21,926 nt of DNA from Tritrichomonas musculus (taxonomy: Eukaryota; Parabasalia; Tritrichomonadida; Tritrichomonadidae): positions 1-21,926 of the forward strand of contig JAPFFF010000480.1 in assembly GCA_039105265.1 (NCBI GenBank), read 5' to 3'. The notes beneath the pieces are model-generated. The model was not told the DNA's origin. It searched no databases and saw only the letters and a list, made by a program, of their open reading frames with translations. The translations under genes and the position numbers were made by a program. This document shows positions 1 through 12,629 of this stretch, piece by piece; position 1 is the first letter of the stretch, and every line of letters begins with the position of its first letter.

Positions 1-720
1 CGTTGAATCTGATGATTCAACTGAAGTTCTCGTTGAATCTGATGATTCAACTGCAGTTCTCGTTGCATCTGATGATTCAACTGCAGTTCTCGTTGAATCT
101 GATGATTCAACTGCAGTTCTCGTTGCATCTGATGATTCAACTGCAGTTCTCGTTGCATCTGATGATTCAACTGCAGTTCTCGTTGCATCTGATTATTCAA
201 CTGCAGTTCTTGTTTCATCTTATTATTAAACTGCAGTTCTCGTTGAATCTTATTATTAAACTGCAGTTCTCGTTGAATCTGATGATTCAACTGCAGTTCT
301 CGTTGCATCTGATGATTCAACTGCAGTTCTCGTTGAATCTGATGATTCAACTGCAGTTGTCGTTGAATCTGATGATTCAACTGCAGTTCTCGTTGCATCT
401 GATTATTCAACTGCAGTTCTTGTTTCATCTTATTATTAAACTGCAGTTCTCGTTGAATCTTATTATTAAACTGCAGTTCTCGTTGAATCTGATGATTCAA
501 CTGCAGTTCTCGTTGCATCTGATGATTCAACTGCAGTTCTCTTTGAATCTGATGATTCAACTGCAGTTCTCGTTGAATCTGATGATTCAACTGCAGTTCT
601 CGTTGAATCTGATGATTCAACTGCAGTTCTCGTTGAATCTGATGATTCAACTGCAGTTCTCGTTGAATCTGATGATTCAACTGCAGTTCTCGTTGAATCT
701 GATGATTCAACTGCAGTTCT
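1..720. repeat. Left block: tag-free units with a 210-bp internal duplication
   Basis: Units 181-330 and 391-540 match in order: a unit with GATTATT, then a K unit starting TGTTTC, then a K unit starting CGTTGA, then an a and a c unit. The offset is 210 bp, seven units. GATTATT without the other K changes occurs only here (181 and 391). Two singletons lie here: CTGAAG in the first unit and CTTTGA at 541. Units 571-720 are five identical a units. No CTGTAG unit occurs before 721, which separates this block from the next. Confidence 0.85.
91..120. repeat. Reference unit with a perfect hairpin and a 10-bp palindrome
   Basis: Unit bases 2-9 (GTTGAATC) are exactly complementary to bases 14-21 (GATTCAAC) around a four-base TGAT loop. 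The last four bases of the second arm lead into AACTGCAGTT, a perfect 10-bp palindrome centred on a PstI-type CTGCAG. The arm GATTCAAC can also pair with GTTGAATC of the next unit across ten bases. The array can thus form alternative hairpins or cruciforms in either strand. The c variant (C at base 6) breaks one pair in the stem. This is a described structural property; no function is claimed. Confidence 0.9.
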
Positions 721-960
721 CGTTGAATCTGATGATTCAACTGTAGTTCTCGTTGCATCTGATGATTCAACTGCAGTTCTCGTTGCATCTGATGATTCAA
801 CTGCAGTTCTCGTTGCATCTGATGATTCAACTGCAGTTCTCGTTGAATCTGATGATTCAACTGCAGTTCTTGTTTCATCTTATTATTAAACTGCAGTTCT
901 TGCTGCATCTGATGATTCAACTGCAGTTCTCGTTGCATCTGATGATTCAACTGCAGTTCT

Positions 961-3420
961 CGTTGCATCTGATGATTCAACTACAGTTCTCGTTGCATCT
1001 GATGATTCAACTGCAGTTCTTGTTTCATCTTATTATTAAACTGCAGTTCTCGCTGCATCTGATGATTCAACTGCAGTTCTCGTTGCATCTGATGATTCAA
1101 CTGCAGTTCTCGTTGCATCTGATGATTCAACTGCAGTTCTCGTTGCATCTTATTATTAAACTGCAGTTCTCGTTGCATCTGATGATTCAACTGCAGTTCT
1201 CGTTGCATCTGATGATTCAACTGCAGTTCTCGTTGAATCTGATGATTCAACTGCAGTTCTCGTTGAATCTGATGATTCAACTGTAGTTCTCGTTGAATCT
1301 GATGATTCAACTGCAGTTCTCGTTGAATCTGATGGTTCAACTGCAGTTCTCGTTGAATCTGATGATTCAACTGCAGTTCTCGTTGCATCTTATTATTAAA
1401 CTGCAGTTCTCGTTGCATCTTATTATTAAACTGCAGTTCTCGTTGCATCTGATGATTCAACTGCAGTTCTCGTTGCATCTGATGGTTCAACTGCAGTTCT
1501 CGTTGAATCTGATGATTCAACTGTAGTTCTCGTTGAATCTGATGATTCAACTGCAGTTCTCGTTGAATCTGATGGTTCAACTGCAGTTCTCGTTGAATCT
1601 GATGATTCAACTGCAGTTCTCGTTGAATCTGATGGTTCAACTGCAGTTCTCGTTGAATCTGATGGTTCAACTGCAGTTCTCGTTGAATCTGATGATTCAA
1701 CTGTAGTTCTCGTTGCATCTGATGATTCAACTGCAGTTCTCGTTGCATCTGATGATTCAACTGCAGTTCTCGTTGAATCTGATGATTCAACTGCAGTTCT
1801 CGTTGAATCTGATGATTCAACTGCAGTTCTCGTTGCATCTGATGATTCAACTGCAGTTCTCGTTGCATCTGATGATTCAACTGCAGTTCTCGTTGCATCT
1901 GATGATTCAACTACAGTTCTCGTTGCATCTGATGATTCAACTGCAGTTCTTGTTTCATCTTATTATTAAACTGCAGTTCTCGCTGCATCTGATGATTCAA
2001 CTGCAGTTCTCGTTGCATCTGATGATTCAACTGCAGTTCTCGTTGCATCTGATGATTCAACTGCAGTTCTCGTTGCATCTTATTATTAAACTGCAGTTCT
2101 CGTTGCATCTGATGATTCAACTGCAGTTCTCGTTGCATCTGATGATTCAACTGCAGTTCTCGTTGAATCTGATGATTCAACTGCAGTTCTCGTTGAATCT
2201 GATGATTCAACTGTAGTTCTCGTTGAATCTGATGATTCAACTGCAGTTCTCGTTGAATCTGATGGTTCAACTGCAGTTCTCGTTGAATCTGATGATTCAA
2301 CTGCAGTTCTCGTTGCATCTTATTATTAAACTGCAGTTCTCGTTGCATCTTATTATTAAACTGCAGTTCTCGTTGCATCTGATGATTCAACTGCAGTTCT
2401 CGTTGCATCTGATGGTTCAACTGCAGTTCTCGTTGAATCTGATGATTCAACTGTAGTTCTCGTTGAATCTGATGATTCAACTGCAGTTCTCGTTGAATCT
2501 GATGGTTCAACTGCAGTTCTCGTTGAATCTGATGATTCAACTGCAGTTCTCGTTGAATCTGATGGTTCAACTGCAGTTCTCGTTGAATCTGATGGTTCAA
2601 CTGCAGTTCTCGTTGAATCTGATGATTCAACTGTAGTTCTCGTTGCATCTGATGATTCAACTGCAGTTCTCGTTGCATCTGATGATTCAACTGCAGTTCT
2701 CGTTGAATCTGATGATTCAACTGCAGTTCTTGCTGCATCTGATGATTCAACTGCAGTTCTCGCTGCATCTGATGATTCAACTGCAGTTCTCGTTGCATCT
2801 GATGATTCAACTACAGTTCTCGTTGCATCTGATGATTCAACTGCAGTTCTCGTTGCATCTTATTATTAAACTGCAGTTCTCGTTGCATCTGATGATTCAA
2901 CTGCAGTTCTCGTTGCATCTGATGATTCAACTGCAGTTCTCGTTGAATCTGATGATTCAACTGCAGTTCTCGTTGAATCTGATGATTCAACTGTAGTTCT
3001 CGTTGAATCTGATGATTCAACTGCAGTTCTCGTTGAATCTGATGGTTCAACTGCAGTTCTCGTTGAATCTGATGATTCAACTGCAGTTCTCGTTGCATCT
3101 TATTATTAAACTGCAGTTCTCGTTGCATCTTATTATTAAACTGCAGTTCTCGTTGCATCTGATGATTCAACTGCAGTTCTCGTTGCATCTGATGGTTCAA
3201 CTGCAGTTCTCGTTGAATCTGATGATTCAACTGTAGTTCTCGTTGAATCTGATGATTCAACTGCAGTTCTCGTTGAATCTGATGGTTCAACTGCAGTTCT
3301 CGTTGAATCTGATGATTCAACTGCAGTTCTCGTTGAATCTGATGGTTCAACTGCAGTTCTCGTTGAATCTGATGGTTCAACTGCAGTTCTCGTTGAATCT
3401 GATGATTCAACTGTAGTTCT
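961..3420. repeat. Higher-order repeat: three tandem copies of a module of about 780-930 bp
   Basis: The copies are recognised by the rare CTACAG unit at 961, 1891 and 2791. The series 1291-1530 recurs at 2221-2460 and 3001-3240: a, ggt, a, K, K, c, c-ggt, a-tag. This is followed by a, ggt, a, ggt, ggt, tag in each copy. Offsets are 930 bp (31 units) and then 780 bp (26 units). The third copy lacks four units after the CTACAG unit (including the TGTTTC K unit) and one unit before it. This is a nested higher-order repeat caused by duplication of whole blocks, probably by unequal exchange, with later small deletions in whole-unit steps. Confidence 0.9.
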
Positions 3421-6400
3421 CGTTGCATCTGATGATTCAACTGCAGTTCTCGTTGCATCTGATGATTCAACTGCAGTTCTCGTTGAATCTGATGATTCAA
3501 CTGCAGTTCTCGTTGAATCTGATGATTCAACTGCAGTTCTCGTTGCATCTGATGATTCAACTGCAGTTCTCGTTGCATCTGATGATTCAACTGCAGTTGT
3601 CGTTGCATCTGATGATTCAACTGCAGTTCTTGTTTCATCTTATTATTAAACTGCAGTTCTCGTTGCATCTGATGATTCAACTGCAGTTCTCGTTGCATCT
3701 GATGATTCAACTGCAGTTGTCGTTGCATCTGATGATTCAACTGCAGTTCTCGTTGCATCTGATGATTCAACTGCAGTTCTCGTTGCATCTGATGATTCAA
3801 CTGCAGTTCTTGTTTCATCTTATTATTAAACTGCAGTTCTCGTTGCATCTGATGATTCAACTGCAGTTCTCGTTGCATCTGATGATTCAACTGCAGTTCT
3901 CGTTGAATCTGATGATTCAACTGCAGTTGTCGTTGCATCTGATGATTCAACTGCAGTTGTCGTTGCATCTGATGATTCAACTGCAGTTCTCGTTGAATCT
4001 GATGATTCAACTGTAGTTCTCGTTGCATCTGATGATTCAACTGCAGTTCTCGTTGAATCTGATGATTCAACTGTAGTTCTCGTTGAATCTGATGATTCAA
4101 CTGCAGTTCTCGTTGAATCTGATGATTCAACTGTAGTTCTCGTTGAATCTGATGGTTCAACTGCAGTTCTCGTTGAATCTGATGATTCAACTGCAGTTCT
4201 CGTTGAATCTGATGATTCAACTGCAGTTGTCGTTGCATCTGATGATTCAACTGCAGTTCTCGTTGAATCTGATGATTCAACTGTAGTTCTCGTTGCATCT
4301 GATGATTCAACTGCAGTTCTCGTTGAATCTGATGATTCAACTGTAGTTCTCGTTGCATCTGATGATTCAACTGCAGTTCTCGTTGAATCTGATGATTCAA
4401 CTGCAGTTCTCGTTGCATCTGATGATTCAACTGCAGTTCTCGTTGAATCTGATGATTCAACTGCAGTTCTCGTTGCATCTGATGATTCAACTGCAGTTCT
4501 CGTTGCATCTGATGATTCAACTGCAGTTCTCGTTGCATCTGATGATTCAACTGCAGTTCTCGTTGAATCTGATGATTCAACTGCAGTTCTCGTTGAATCT
4601 GATGATTCAACTGCAGTTCTCGTTGCATCTGATGATTCAACTGCAGTTCTTGTTGAATCTTATTATTAAACTGCAGTTCTCGTTGAATCTTATGATTAAA
4701 CTGCAGTTCTCGTTGAATCTTATGATTAAACTGCAGTTCTCGTTGCATCTGATGATTCAACTGCAGTTCTCGTTGCATCTGATGATTCAACTGCAGTTCT
4801 CGTTGCATCTGATGATTCAACTGCAGTTCTCGTTGAATCTGATGATTCAACTGCAGTTCTCGTTGAATCTGATGATTCAACTGCAGTTCTTGTTGCATCT
4901 GATGATTCAACTGCAGTTCTCGTTGAATCTGATGATTCAACTGCAGTTCTCGTTGCATCTGATGATTCAACTGCAGTTCTCGTTGAATCTGATGATTCAA
5001 CTGCAGTTGTCGTTGCATCTGATGATTCAACTGCAGTTGTCGTTGCATCTGATGATTCAACTGCAGTTCTCGTTGAATCTGATGATTCAACTGTAGTTCT
5101 CGTTGCATCTGATGATTCAACTGCAGTTCTCGTTGAATCTGATGATTCAACTGTAGTTCTCGTTGAATCTGATGATTCAACTGCAGTTCTCGTTGAATCT
5201 GATGATTCAACTGTAGTTCTCGTTGAATCTGATGGTTCAACTGCAGTTCTCGTTGAATCTGATGATTCAACTGCAGTTCTCGTTGAATCTGATGATTCAA
5301 CTGCAGTTCTTGTTGCATCTGATGATTCAACTGCAGTTCTTGTTTCATCTGATGATTCAACTGCAGTTCTCGTTGAATCTTATTATTAAACTGCAGTTCT
5401 CGTTGCATCTGATGATTCAACTGCAGTTCTCGTTGCATCTGATGATTCAACTGCAGTTGTCGTTGCATCTGATGATTCAACTGCAGTTGTCGTTGCATCT
5501 GATGATTCAACTGCAGTTCTCGTTGAATCTGATGATTCAACTGCAGTTGTCGTTGCATCTGATGATTCAACTGCAGTTCTCGTTGCATCTGATGATTCAA
5601 CTGCAGTTCTCGTTGCATCTGATGATTCAACTGCAGTTCTTGTTTCATCTTATTATTAAACTGCAGTTCTCGTTGCATCTGATGATTCAACTGCAGTTCT
5701 CGTTGCATCTGATGATTCAACTGCAGTTCTCGTTGAATCTGATGATTCAACTGCAGTTCTCGTTGCATCTGATGATTCAACTGCAGTTGTCGTTGCATCT
5801 GATGATTCAACTGCAGTTCTCGTTGAATCTGATGATTCAACTGTAGTTCTCGTTGCATCTGATGATTCAACTGCAGTTCTCGTTGAATCTGATGATTCAA
5901 CTGTAGTTCTCGTTGAATCTGATGATTCAACTGCAGTTCTCGTTGAATCTGATGATTCAACTGTAGTTCTCGTTGAATCTGATGGTTCAACTGCAGTTCT
6001 CGTTGAATCTGATGATTCAACTGCAGTTCTCGTTGAATCTGATGATTCAACTGCAGTTCTTGTTGCATCTGATGATTCAACTGCAGTTCTCGTTGAATCT
6101 GATGATTCAACTGTAGTTCTCGTTGCATCTGATGATTCAACTGCAGTTCTCGTTGAATCTTATTATTAAACTGTAGTTCTCGTTGCATCTGATGATTCAA
6201 CTGCAGTTCTCGTTGCATCTGATGATTCAACTGCAGTTCTCGTTGCATCTGATGATTCAACTGCAGTTGTCGTTGAATCTGATGATTCAACTGCAGTTCT
6301 CGTTGAATCTGATGATTCAACTGCAGTTCTCGTTGCATCTGATGATTCAACTGCAGTTCTTGTTGAATCTTATTATTAAACTGCAGTTCTCGTTGAATCT

Positions 6401-9008
6401 TATGATTAAACTGCAGTTCTCGTTGAATCTTATGATTAAACTGCAGTTCTTGTTGAATCTTATTATTAAACTGCAGTTCTCGTTGCATCTGATGATTCAA
6501 CTGCAGTTCTCGTTGCATCTGATGATTCAACTGCAGTTCTCGTTGCATCTGATGATTCAACTGCAGTTCTCGTTGCATCTGATGATTCAACTGCAGTTCT
6601 CGTTGAATCTGATGATTCAACTGCAGTTCTTGTTGCATCTGATGATTCAACTGCAGTTCTCGTTGAATCTGATGATTCAACTGCAGTTCTCGTTGCATCT
6701 GATGATTCAACTGCAGTTCTCGTTGAATCTGATGATTCAACTGCAGTTGTCGTTGCATCTGATGATTCAACTGCAGTTGTCGTTGCATCTGATGATTCAA
6801 CTGCAGTTCTCGTTGAATCTGATGATTCAACTGTAGTTCTCGTTGCATCTGATGATTCAACTGCAGTTCTCGTTGAATCTGATGATTCAACTGTAGTTCT
6901 CGTTGAATCTGATGATTCAACTGCAGTTCTCGTTGAATCTTATGATTAAACTGCAGTTCTTGTTGAATCTGATGGTTCAACTGCAGTTCTTGTTGCATCT
7001 GATGATTCAACTGCAGTTCTCGTTGAATCTTATTATTAAACTGTAGTTCTCGTTGCATCTGATGATTCAACTGCAGTTCTCGTTGAATCTGATGATTCAA
7101 CTGCAGTTCTCGTTGCATCTGATGATTCAACTGCAGTTCTCGTTGAATCTGATGATTCAACTGCAGTTCTCGTTGAATCTGATGATTCAACTGCAGTTGT
7201 CGTTGCATCTGATGATTCAACTGCAGTTCTTGTTGAATCTTATTATTAAACTGCAGTTCTCGTTGAATCTTATGATTAAACTGCAGTTCTCGTTGAATCT
7301 TATGATTAAACTGCAGTTCTTGTTGAATCTTATTATTAAACTGCAGTTCTCGTTGCATCTGATGATTCAACTGCAGTTCTCGTTGCATCTGATGATTCAA
7401 CTGCAGTTCTCGTTGCATCTGATGATTCAACTGCAGTTCTCGTTGCATCTGATGATTCAACTGCAGTTCTCGTTGAATCTGATGATTCAACTGCAGTTCT
7501 TGTTGCATCTGATGATTCAACTGCAGTTCTCGTTGAATCTGATGATTCAACTGCAGTTCTCGTTGCATCTGATGATTCAACTGCAGTTCTCGTTGAATCT
7601 GATGATTCAACTGCAGTTGTCGTTGCATCTGATGATTCAACTGCAGTTGTCGTTGCATCTGATGATTCAACTGCAGTTCTCGTTGAATCTGATGATTCAA
7701 CTGTAGTTCTCGTTGCATCTGATGATTCAACTGCAGTTCTCGTTGAATCTGATGATTCAACTGTAGTTCTCGTTGAATCTGATGATTCAACTGCAGTTCT
7801 CGTTGAATCTGATGATTCAACTGTAGTTCTCGTTGAATCTGATGGTTCAACTGCAGTTCTCGTTGAATCTGATGATTCAACTGCAGTTCTCGTTGAATCT
7901 GATGATTCAACTGCAGTTCTTGTTGCATCTGATGATTCAACTGCAGTTCTTGTTTCATCTGATGATTCAACTGCAGTTCTCGTTGAATCTTATTATTAAA
8001 CTGCAGTTCTCGTTGCATCTGATGATTCAACTGCAGTTCTCGTTGCATCTGATGATTCAACTGCAGTTGTCGTTGCATCTGATGATTCAACTGCAGTTGT
8101 CGTTGCATCTGATGATTCAACTGCAGTTCTCGTTGAATCTGATGATTCAACTGCAGTTCTCGTTGAATCTGATGATTCAACTGCAGTTCTCGTTGAATCT
8201 GATGATTCAACTGCAGTTCTCGTTGCATCTGATGATTCAACTGCAGTTCTCGTTGCATCTGATGATTCAACTGCAGTTCTCGTTGAATCTGATGATTCAA
8301 CTGCAGTTCTCGTTGCATCTGATGATTCAACTGCAGTTGTCGTTGCATCTGATGATTCAACTGCAGTTCTCGTTGCATCTGATGATTCAACTGCAGTTCT
8401 CGTTGCATCTGATGATTCAACTGTAGTTCTCGTTGCATCTGATGATTCAACTGCAGTTCTCGTTGCATCTGATGATTCAACTGCAGTTCTCGTTGAATCT
8501 GATGATTCAACTGCAGTTCTCGTTGCATCTGATGATTCAACTGCAGTTCTCGTTGCATCTGATGATTCAACTGCAGTTCTCGTTGCATCTGATGATTCAA
8601 CTGCAGTTCTCGTTGCATCTGATGATTCAACTGCAGTTCTCGTTGCATCTGATGATTCAACTGCAGTTCTCGTTGAATCTGATGATTCAACTGCAGTTGT
8701 CGTTGCATCTGATGATTCAACTGCAGTTCTTGTTGCATCTTAATATTAAACGGCAGTTCTCGTTGCATTTGATGATTCAACTGCAGTTCTCGTTGAATCT
8801 GATGATTCAACTGCAGTTCTCGTTGAATCTGATGATTCAACTGCAGTTGTCGTTGCATCTGATGATTCAACTGCAGTTCTCGTTGAATCTGATGATTCAA
8901 CTGCAGTTCTCGTTGCATCTGATGATTCAACTGCAGTTCTCGTTGCATCTGATGATTCAACTGCAGTTGTCGTTGCATCTGATGATTCAACTGCAGTTCT
9001 TGTTTCAT
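2811..9008 (-). other. Second long minus-strand decapeptide-repeat frame; coding status unresolved
   Basis: This is the same decapeptide frame continuing beyond the single-base deletion in the unit at 9001-9029. It starts at an ATG at 9006-9008 that overlaps the upstream TGA (ATGA) and runs 2,065 codons to a TAG at 2811-2813. Composition matches the longer frame: mostly ELQLNHQ(I/M)QR with FNNK, FNHK and one PFNIK unit. Without the deleted base it would be continuous with the frame to the right, for more than 6,300 codons. The ATGA overlap looks like translational coupling but follows by chance from the K-unit sequence. No ribosome-binding or promoter signal is separable from the repeat. Confidence 0.25.
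3421..8430. repeat. Region built from a module of about 870 bp with K-quartet and triple-tag markers
   Basis: A four-unit AT-rich quartet (K, two units with TATGATTAAA, K) lies at 6361-6480 and 7231-7350, 870 bp apart; a three-unit version lies at 4651-4740. Each is followed by the same series of c, c, c, c, a, TGTTGC unit, a, c, a-gt, c-gt, c and then tag units (one c fewer and one a more after 4740). The best-matched pair is about 6361-6930 against 7231-7800. The segment starting with the ggt unit at 5221 recurs at 7831, 2,610 bp later, three times 870. Triple CTGTAG modules sit at 3991, 5071, 5821 and 7681. Confidence 0.85.
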
Positions 9009-10019
9009 CTTTTATTAAACTGCAGTTCTCGTTGAATCTTATTATTAAACTGCAGTTCTCGTTGAATCTGATGATTCAACTGCAGTTCTCGTTGAATCTG
9101 ATGATTCAACTGCAGTTCTCGTTGCATCTGATGATTCAACTGCAGTTCTCGTTGCATCTGATGATTCAACTGCAGTTCTCGTTGCATCTGATGATTCAAC
9201 TGCAGTTGTCGTTGAATCTGATGATTCAACTGCAGTTCTCGTTGAATCTGATGATTCAACTGCAGTTCTCGTTGCATCTGATGATTCAACTGCAGTTTTT
9301 GTTGCATCTTAATATTAAACGGCAGTTCTTGTTGCATCTGATGGTTCAACTGCAGTTCTCGTTGCATCTGATGATTCAACTGCAGTTCTCGTTGCATCTG
9401 ATGATTCAACTGCAGTTCTCGTTGCATCTGATGATTCAACTGCAGTTCTCGTTGCATCTGATGATTCAACTGCAGTTCTCGTTGCATCTGATGATTCAAC
9501 TGCAGTTCTCGTTGCATCTGATGATTCAACTGCAGTTCTCGTTGCATCTGATGATTCAACTGCAGTTCTCGTTGCATCTGATGATTCAACTGCAGTTCTC
9601 GTTGCATCTGATGATTCAACTGCAGTTCTCGTTGCATCTGATGATTCAACTGCAGTTCTCGTTGAATCTTATTATTAAACTGCAGTTCTCGTTGCATCTG
9701 ATGATTCAACTGCAGTTCTCGTTGCATCTGATGATTCAACTGCAGTTCTCGTTGAATCTGATGGTTCAACTGCAGTTCTCGTTGAATCTGATGATTCAAC
9801 TGCAGTTCTCGTTGCATCTGATGATTCAACTGCAGTTCTCGTTGAATCTGATGATTCAACTGCAGTTCTCGTTGCATCTGATGATTCAACTGCAGTTCTC
9901 GTTGCATCTGATGATTCAACTGCAGTTCTCGTTGAATCTGATGGTTCAACTGCAGTTCTCGTTGAATCTGATGATTCAACTGCAGTTCTCGTTGAATCTG
10001 ATGATTCAACTGCAGTTCT
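8431..10019. repeat. Mixed tag-free zone with P units, a 10-unit homogeneous run and the only phase shift
   Basis: No CTGTAG unit occurs between 8431 and 10019. It contains P units (TTAATATTAA plus GGCAG) at 8731 and 9300, the first followed by a CATTTG unit at 8761. It also contains the 29-bp unit at 9001-9029 and a run of ten identical c units at 9360-9659, ended by a K unit at 9660. The unit at 9270 ends in GTTTTT, a singleton. The order at 8671-9060 closely matches 20310-20790 near the right end, which shows that this zone was copied over about 11.6 kb. Confidence 0.85.
9001..9029. repeat. 29-bp unit: single-base deletion that shifts the array phase
   Basis: This K unit reads CATCTTTTATTAAAC where other TGTTTC K units read CATCTTATTATTAAAC: one A, about position 9012, is missing. 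It is the only unit of about 730 whose length is not 30 bases. It ends the long minus-strand frame with a TGA at 9005-9007. It may be a real mutation or an assembly or sequencing error in an AT-rich spot. Confidence 0.9.
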
Positions 10020-10259
10020 CGTTGAATCTGATGATTCAACTGTAGTTCTCGTTGCATCTGATGATTCAACTGCAGTTCTCGTTGCATCTGATGATTCAAC
10101 TGCAGTTCTCGTTGAATCTGATGATTCAACTGCAGTTCTCGTTGAATCTGATGATTCAACTGCAGTTCTCGCTGCATCTGATGATTCAACTGCAGTTCTC
10201 GTTGCATCTGATGATTCAACTGCAGTTCTCGTTGCATCTGATGATTCAACTGCAGTTCT

Positions 10260-11669
10260 TGTTGCATCTTATTATTAAACTGCAGTTCTCGTTGCATCTG
10301 ATGATTCAACTGCAGTTCTCGTTGCATCTGATGGTTCAACTGCAGTTCTCGTTGAATCTGATGATTCAACTGCAGTTCTCGTTGAATCTGATGATTCAAC
10401 TGCAGTTCTCGTTGAATCTGATGGTTCAACTGCAGTTCTCGTTGAATCTGATGATTCAACTGCAGTTCTCGTTGAATCTGATGGTTCAACTGCAGTTCTC
10501 GTTGAATCTGATGGTTCAACTGCAGTTCTCGTTGAATCTGATGATTCAACTGTAGTTCTCGTTGCATCTGATGATTCAACTGCAGTTCTCGTTGCATCTG
10601 ATGATTCAACTGCAGTTCTCGTTGAATCTGATGATTCAACTGCAGTTCTCGTTGAATCTGATGATTCAACTGCAGTTCTCGTTGCATCTGATGATTCAAC
10701 TGCAGTTCTCGTTGCATCTGATGATTCAACTGCAGTTGTCGTTGCATCTGATGATTCAACTGCAGTTCTTGTTTCATCTTATTATTAAACTGCAGTTCTC
10801 GTTGCATCTGATGATTCAACTGCAGTTCTCGTTGCATCTGATGATTCAACTGCAGTTGTCGTTGCATCTGATGATTCAACTGCAGTTCTCGTTGCATCTG
10901 ATGATTCAACTGCAGTTCTCGTTGCATCTGATGATTCAACTGCAGTTCTTGTTTCATCTTATTATTAAACTGCAGTTCTCGTTGCATCTGATGATTCAAC
11001 TGCAGTTCTCGTTGCATCTGATGATTCAACTGCAGTTCTCGTTGAATCTGATGATTCAACTGCAGTTGTCGTTGCATCTGATGATTCAACTGCAGTTGTC
11101 GTTGCATCTGATGATTCAACTGCAGTTCTCGTTGAATCTGATGATTCAACTGTAGTTCTCGTTGCATCTGATGATTCAACTGCAGTTCTCGTTGAATCTG
11201 ATGATTCAACTGTAGTTCTCGTTGAATCTGATGATTCAACTGCAGTTCTCGTTGAATCTGATGATTCAACTGTAGTTCTCGTTGAATCTGATGGTTCAAC
11301 TGCAGTTCTCGTTGAATCTGATGATTCAACTGCAGTTCTCGTTGAATCTGATGATTCAACTGCAGTTGTCGTTGCATCTGATGATTCAACTGCAGTTCTC
11401 GTTGAATCTGATGATTCAACTGTAGTTCTCGTTGCATCTGATGATTCAACTGCAGTTCTCGTTGAATCTGATGATTCAACTGTAGTTCTCGTTGCATCTG
11501 ATGATTCAACTGCAGTTCTCGTTGAATCTGATGATTCAACTGCAGTTCTCGTTGCATCTGATGATTCAACTGCAGTTCTCGTTGAATCTGATGATTCAAC
11601 TGCAGTTCTCGTTGCATCTGATGATTCAACTGCAGTTCTCGTTGCATCTGATGATTCAACTGCAGTTCT
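10260..11669. repeat. Duplicate of 3121-4530 (about 1.4 kb, offset 7,139 bp)
   Basis: Unit order from the K unit at 10260 follows that from 3121: K, c, c-ggt, a, a, ggt, a, ggt, ggt, a-tag, c, c, a, a, c, c-gt, c, then a TGTTTC K unit. It continues through the triple-tag module at 11130-11279 (counterpart 3991-4140) and on to about 11669. Differences are few, for example the tag at 3211 is absent at 10350 and the first K unit starts with T. After about 11670 the order of a and c units departs from that after 4530, marking the end of the copied block. Confidence 0.85.
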
Positions 11670-11789
11670 CGTTGAATCTGATGATTCAACTGCAGTTCTC
11701 GTTGCATCTGATGATTCAACTGCAGTTCTCGTTGCATCTGATGATTCAACTGCAGTTCTCGTTGCATCTGATGATTCAACTGCAGTTCT

Positions 11790-12629
11790 TGTTGCATCTT
11801 ATTATTTAACTGCAGTTCTCGTTGCATCTGATGATTCAACTGCAGTTCTCGTTGAATCTGATGATTCAACTGCAGTTCTCGTTGAATCTGATGGTTCAAC
11901 TGCAGTTCTCGTTGAATCTGATGATTCAACTGCAGTTCTCGTTGAATCTGATGATTCAACTGTAGTTCTCGTTGCATCTGATGATTCAACTGCAGTTCTC
12001 GTTGCATCTGATGATTCAACTGCAGTTCTCGTTGCATCTGATGATTCAACTGCAGTTCTCGTTGAATCTGATGATTCAACTGCAGTTCTCGTTGAATCTG
12101 ATGATTCAACTGCAGTTCTCGTTGAATCTGATGATTCAACTGCAGTTCTCGTTGCATCTGATGATTCAACTGCAGTTCTCGTTGCATCTGATGATTCAAC
12201 TGCAGTTCTCGTTGAATCTGATGATTCAACTGCAGTTCTCGTTGAATCTGATGATTCAACTGCAGTTCTCGCTGCATCTGATGATTCAACTGCAGTTCTC
12301 GTTGCATCTGATGATTCAACTGCAGTTCTCGTTGCATCTGATGATTCAACTGCAGTTCTTGTTGCATCTTATTATTTAACTGCAGTTCTCGTTGCATCTG
12401 ATGATTCAACTGCAGTTCTCGTTGCATCTGATGATTCAACTGCAGTTCTCGTTGAATCTGATGGTTCAACTGCAGTTCTCGTTGAATCTGATGGTTCAAC
12501 TGCAGTTCTCGTTGAATCTGATGATTCAACTGTAGTTCTCGTTGCATCTGATGATTCAACTGCAGTTCTCGTTGCATCTGATGATTCAACTGCAGTTCTC
12601 GTTGCATCTGATGATTCAACTGCAGTTCT
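11790..12629. repeat. Start of the TTATTTAAC subfamily region
   Basis: Units at 11790 and 12360 carry TTATTATTTAAC, a K derivative with T instead of A at unit base 18. On the minus strand this gives LNNK instead of FNNK. In each case c or a units and ggt units follow, ending in a tag unit (11940 and 12510). The two are 570 bp apart with a similar but not identical series between them. This subfamily appears only from 11790 to about 14819, which makes it a useful local marker. Confidence 0.8.

Larger units (their letters stand above)
1..2810 (-). other. Minus-strand decapeptide frame interrupted by TAG at 981-983, 1911-1913 (and 2811-2813)
   Basis: Left of 2811 the same minus frame continues in three stretches: about 1-980 (open at the left edge), 981-1910 (309 codons) and 1911-2810 (299 codons). 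Each break is the same change, CTACAG for CTGCAG on the plus strand, which turns the second Q codon of the decapeptide (the third residue of ELQL) into TAG. The breaks are 930 and 900 bases apart and lie in matching positions of a tandem multi-unit block, so they look like one mutation copied twice. If the array codes for protein, this left part would be outside the gene or inactive. Confidence 0.4.

Noticed and set aside
211-470. TTATTATTAA units as promoter -10 or TATA-like boxes
   Set aside because: They are one repeat variant found across the array at unit spacing, with no partner element or gene downstream.
9005-9008. ATGA stop/start overlap as bacterial translational coupling
   Set aside because: It arises from the 1-bp deletion in a K unit; both sides are the same repeat and no ribosome-binding site is distinguishable.
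3-9035. Plus-strand open frames of the NLMIQLQFSL type
   Set aside because: They are the mirror reading of the repeat, are cut by CTGTAG or TTATTTAAC units at irregular points, and their length depends only on tag spacing.
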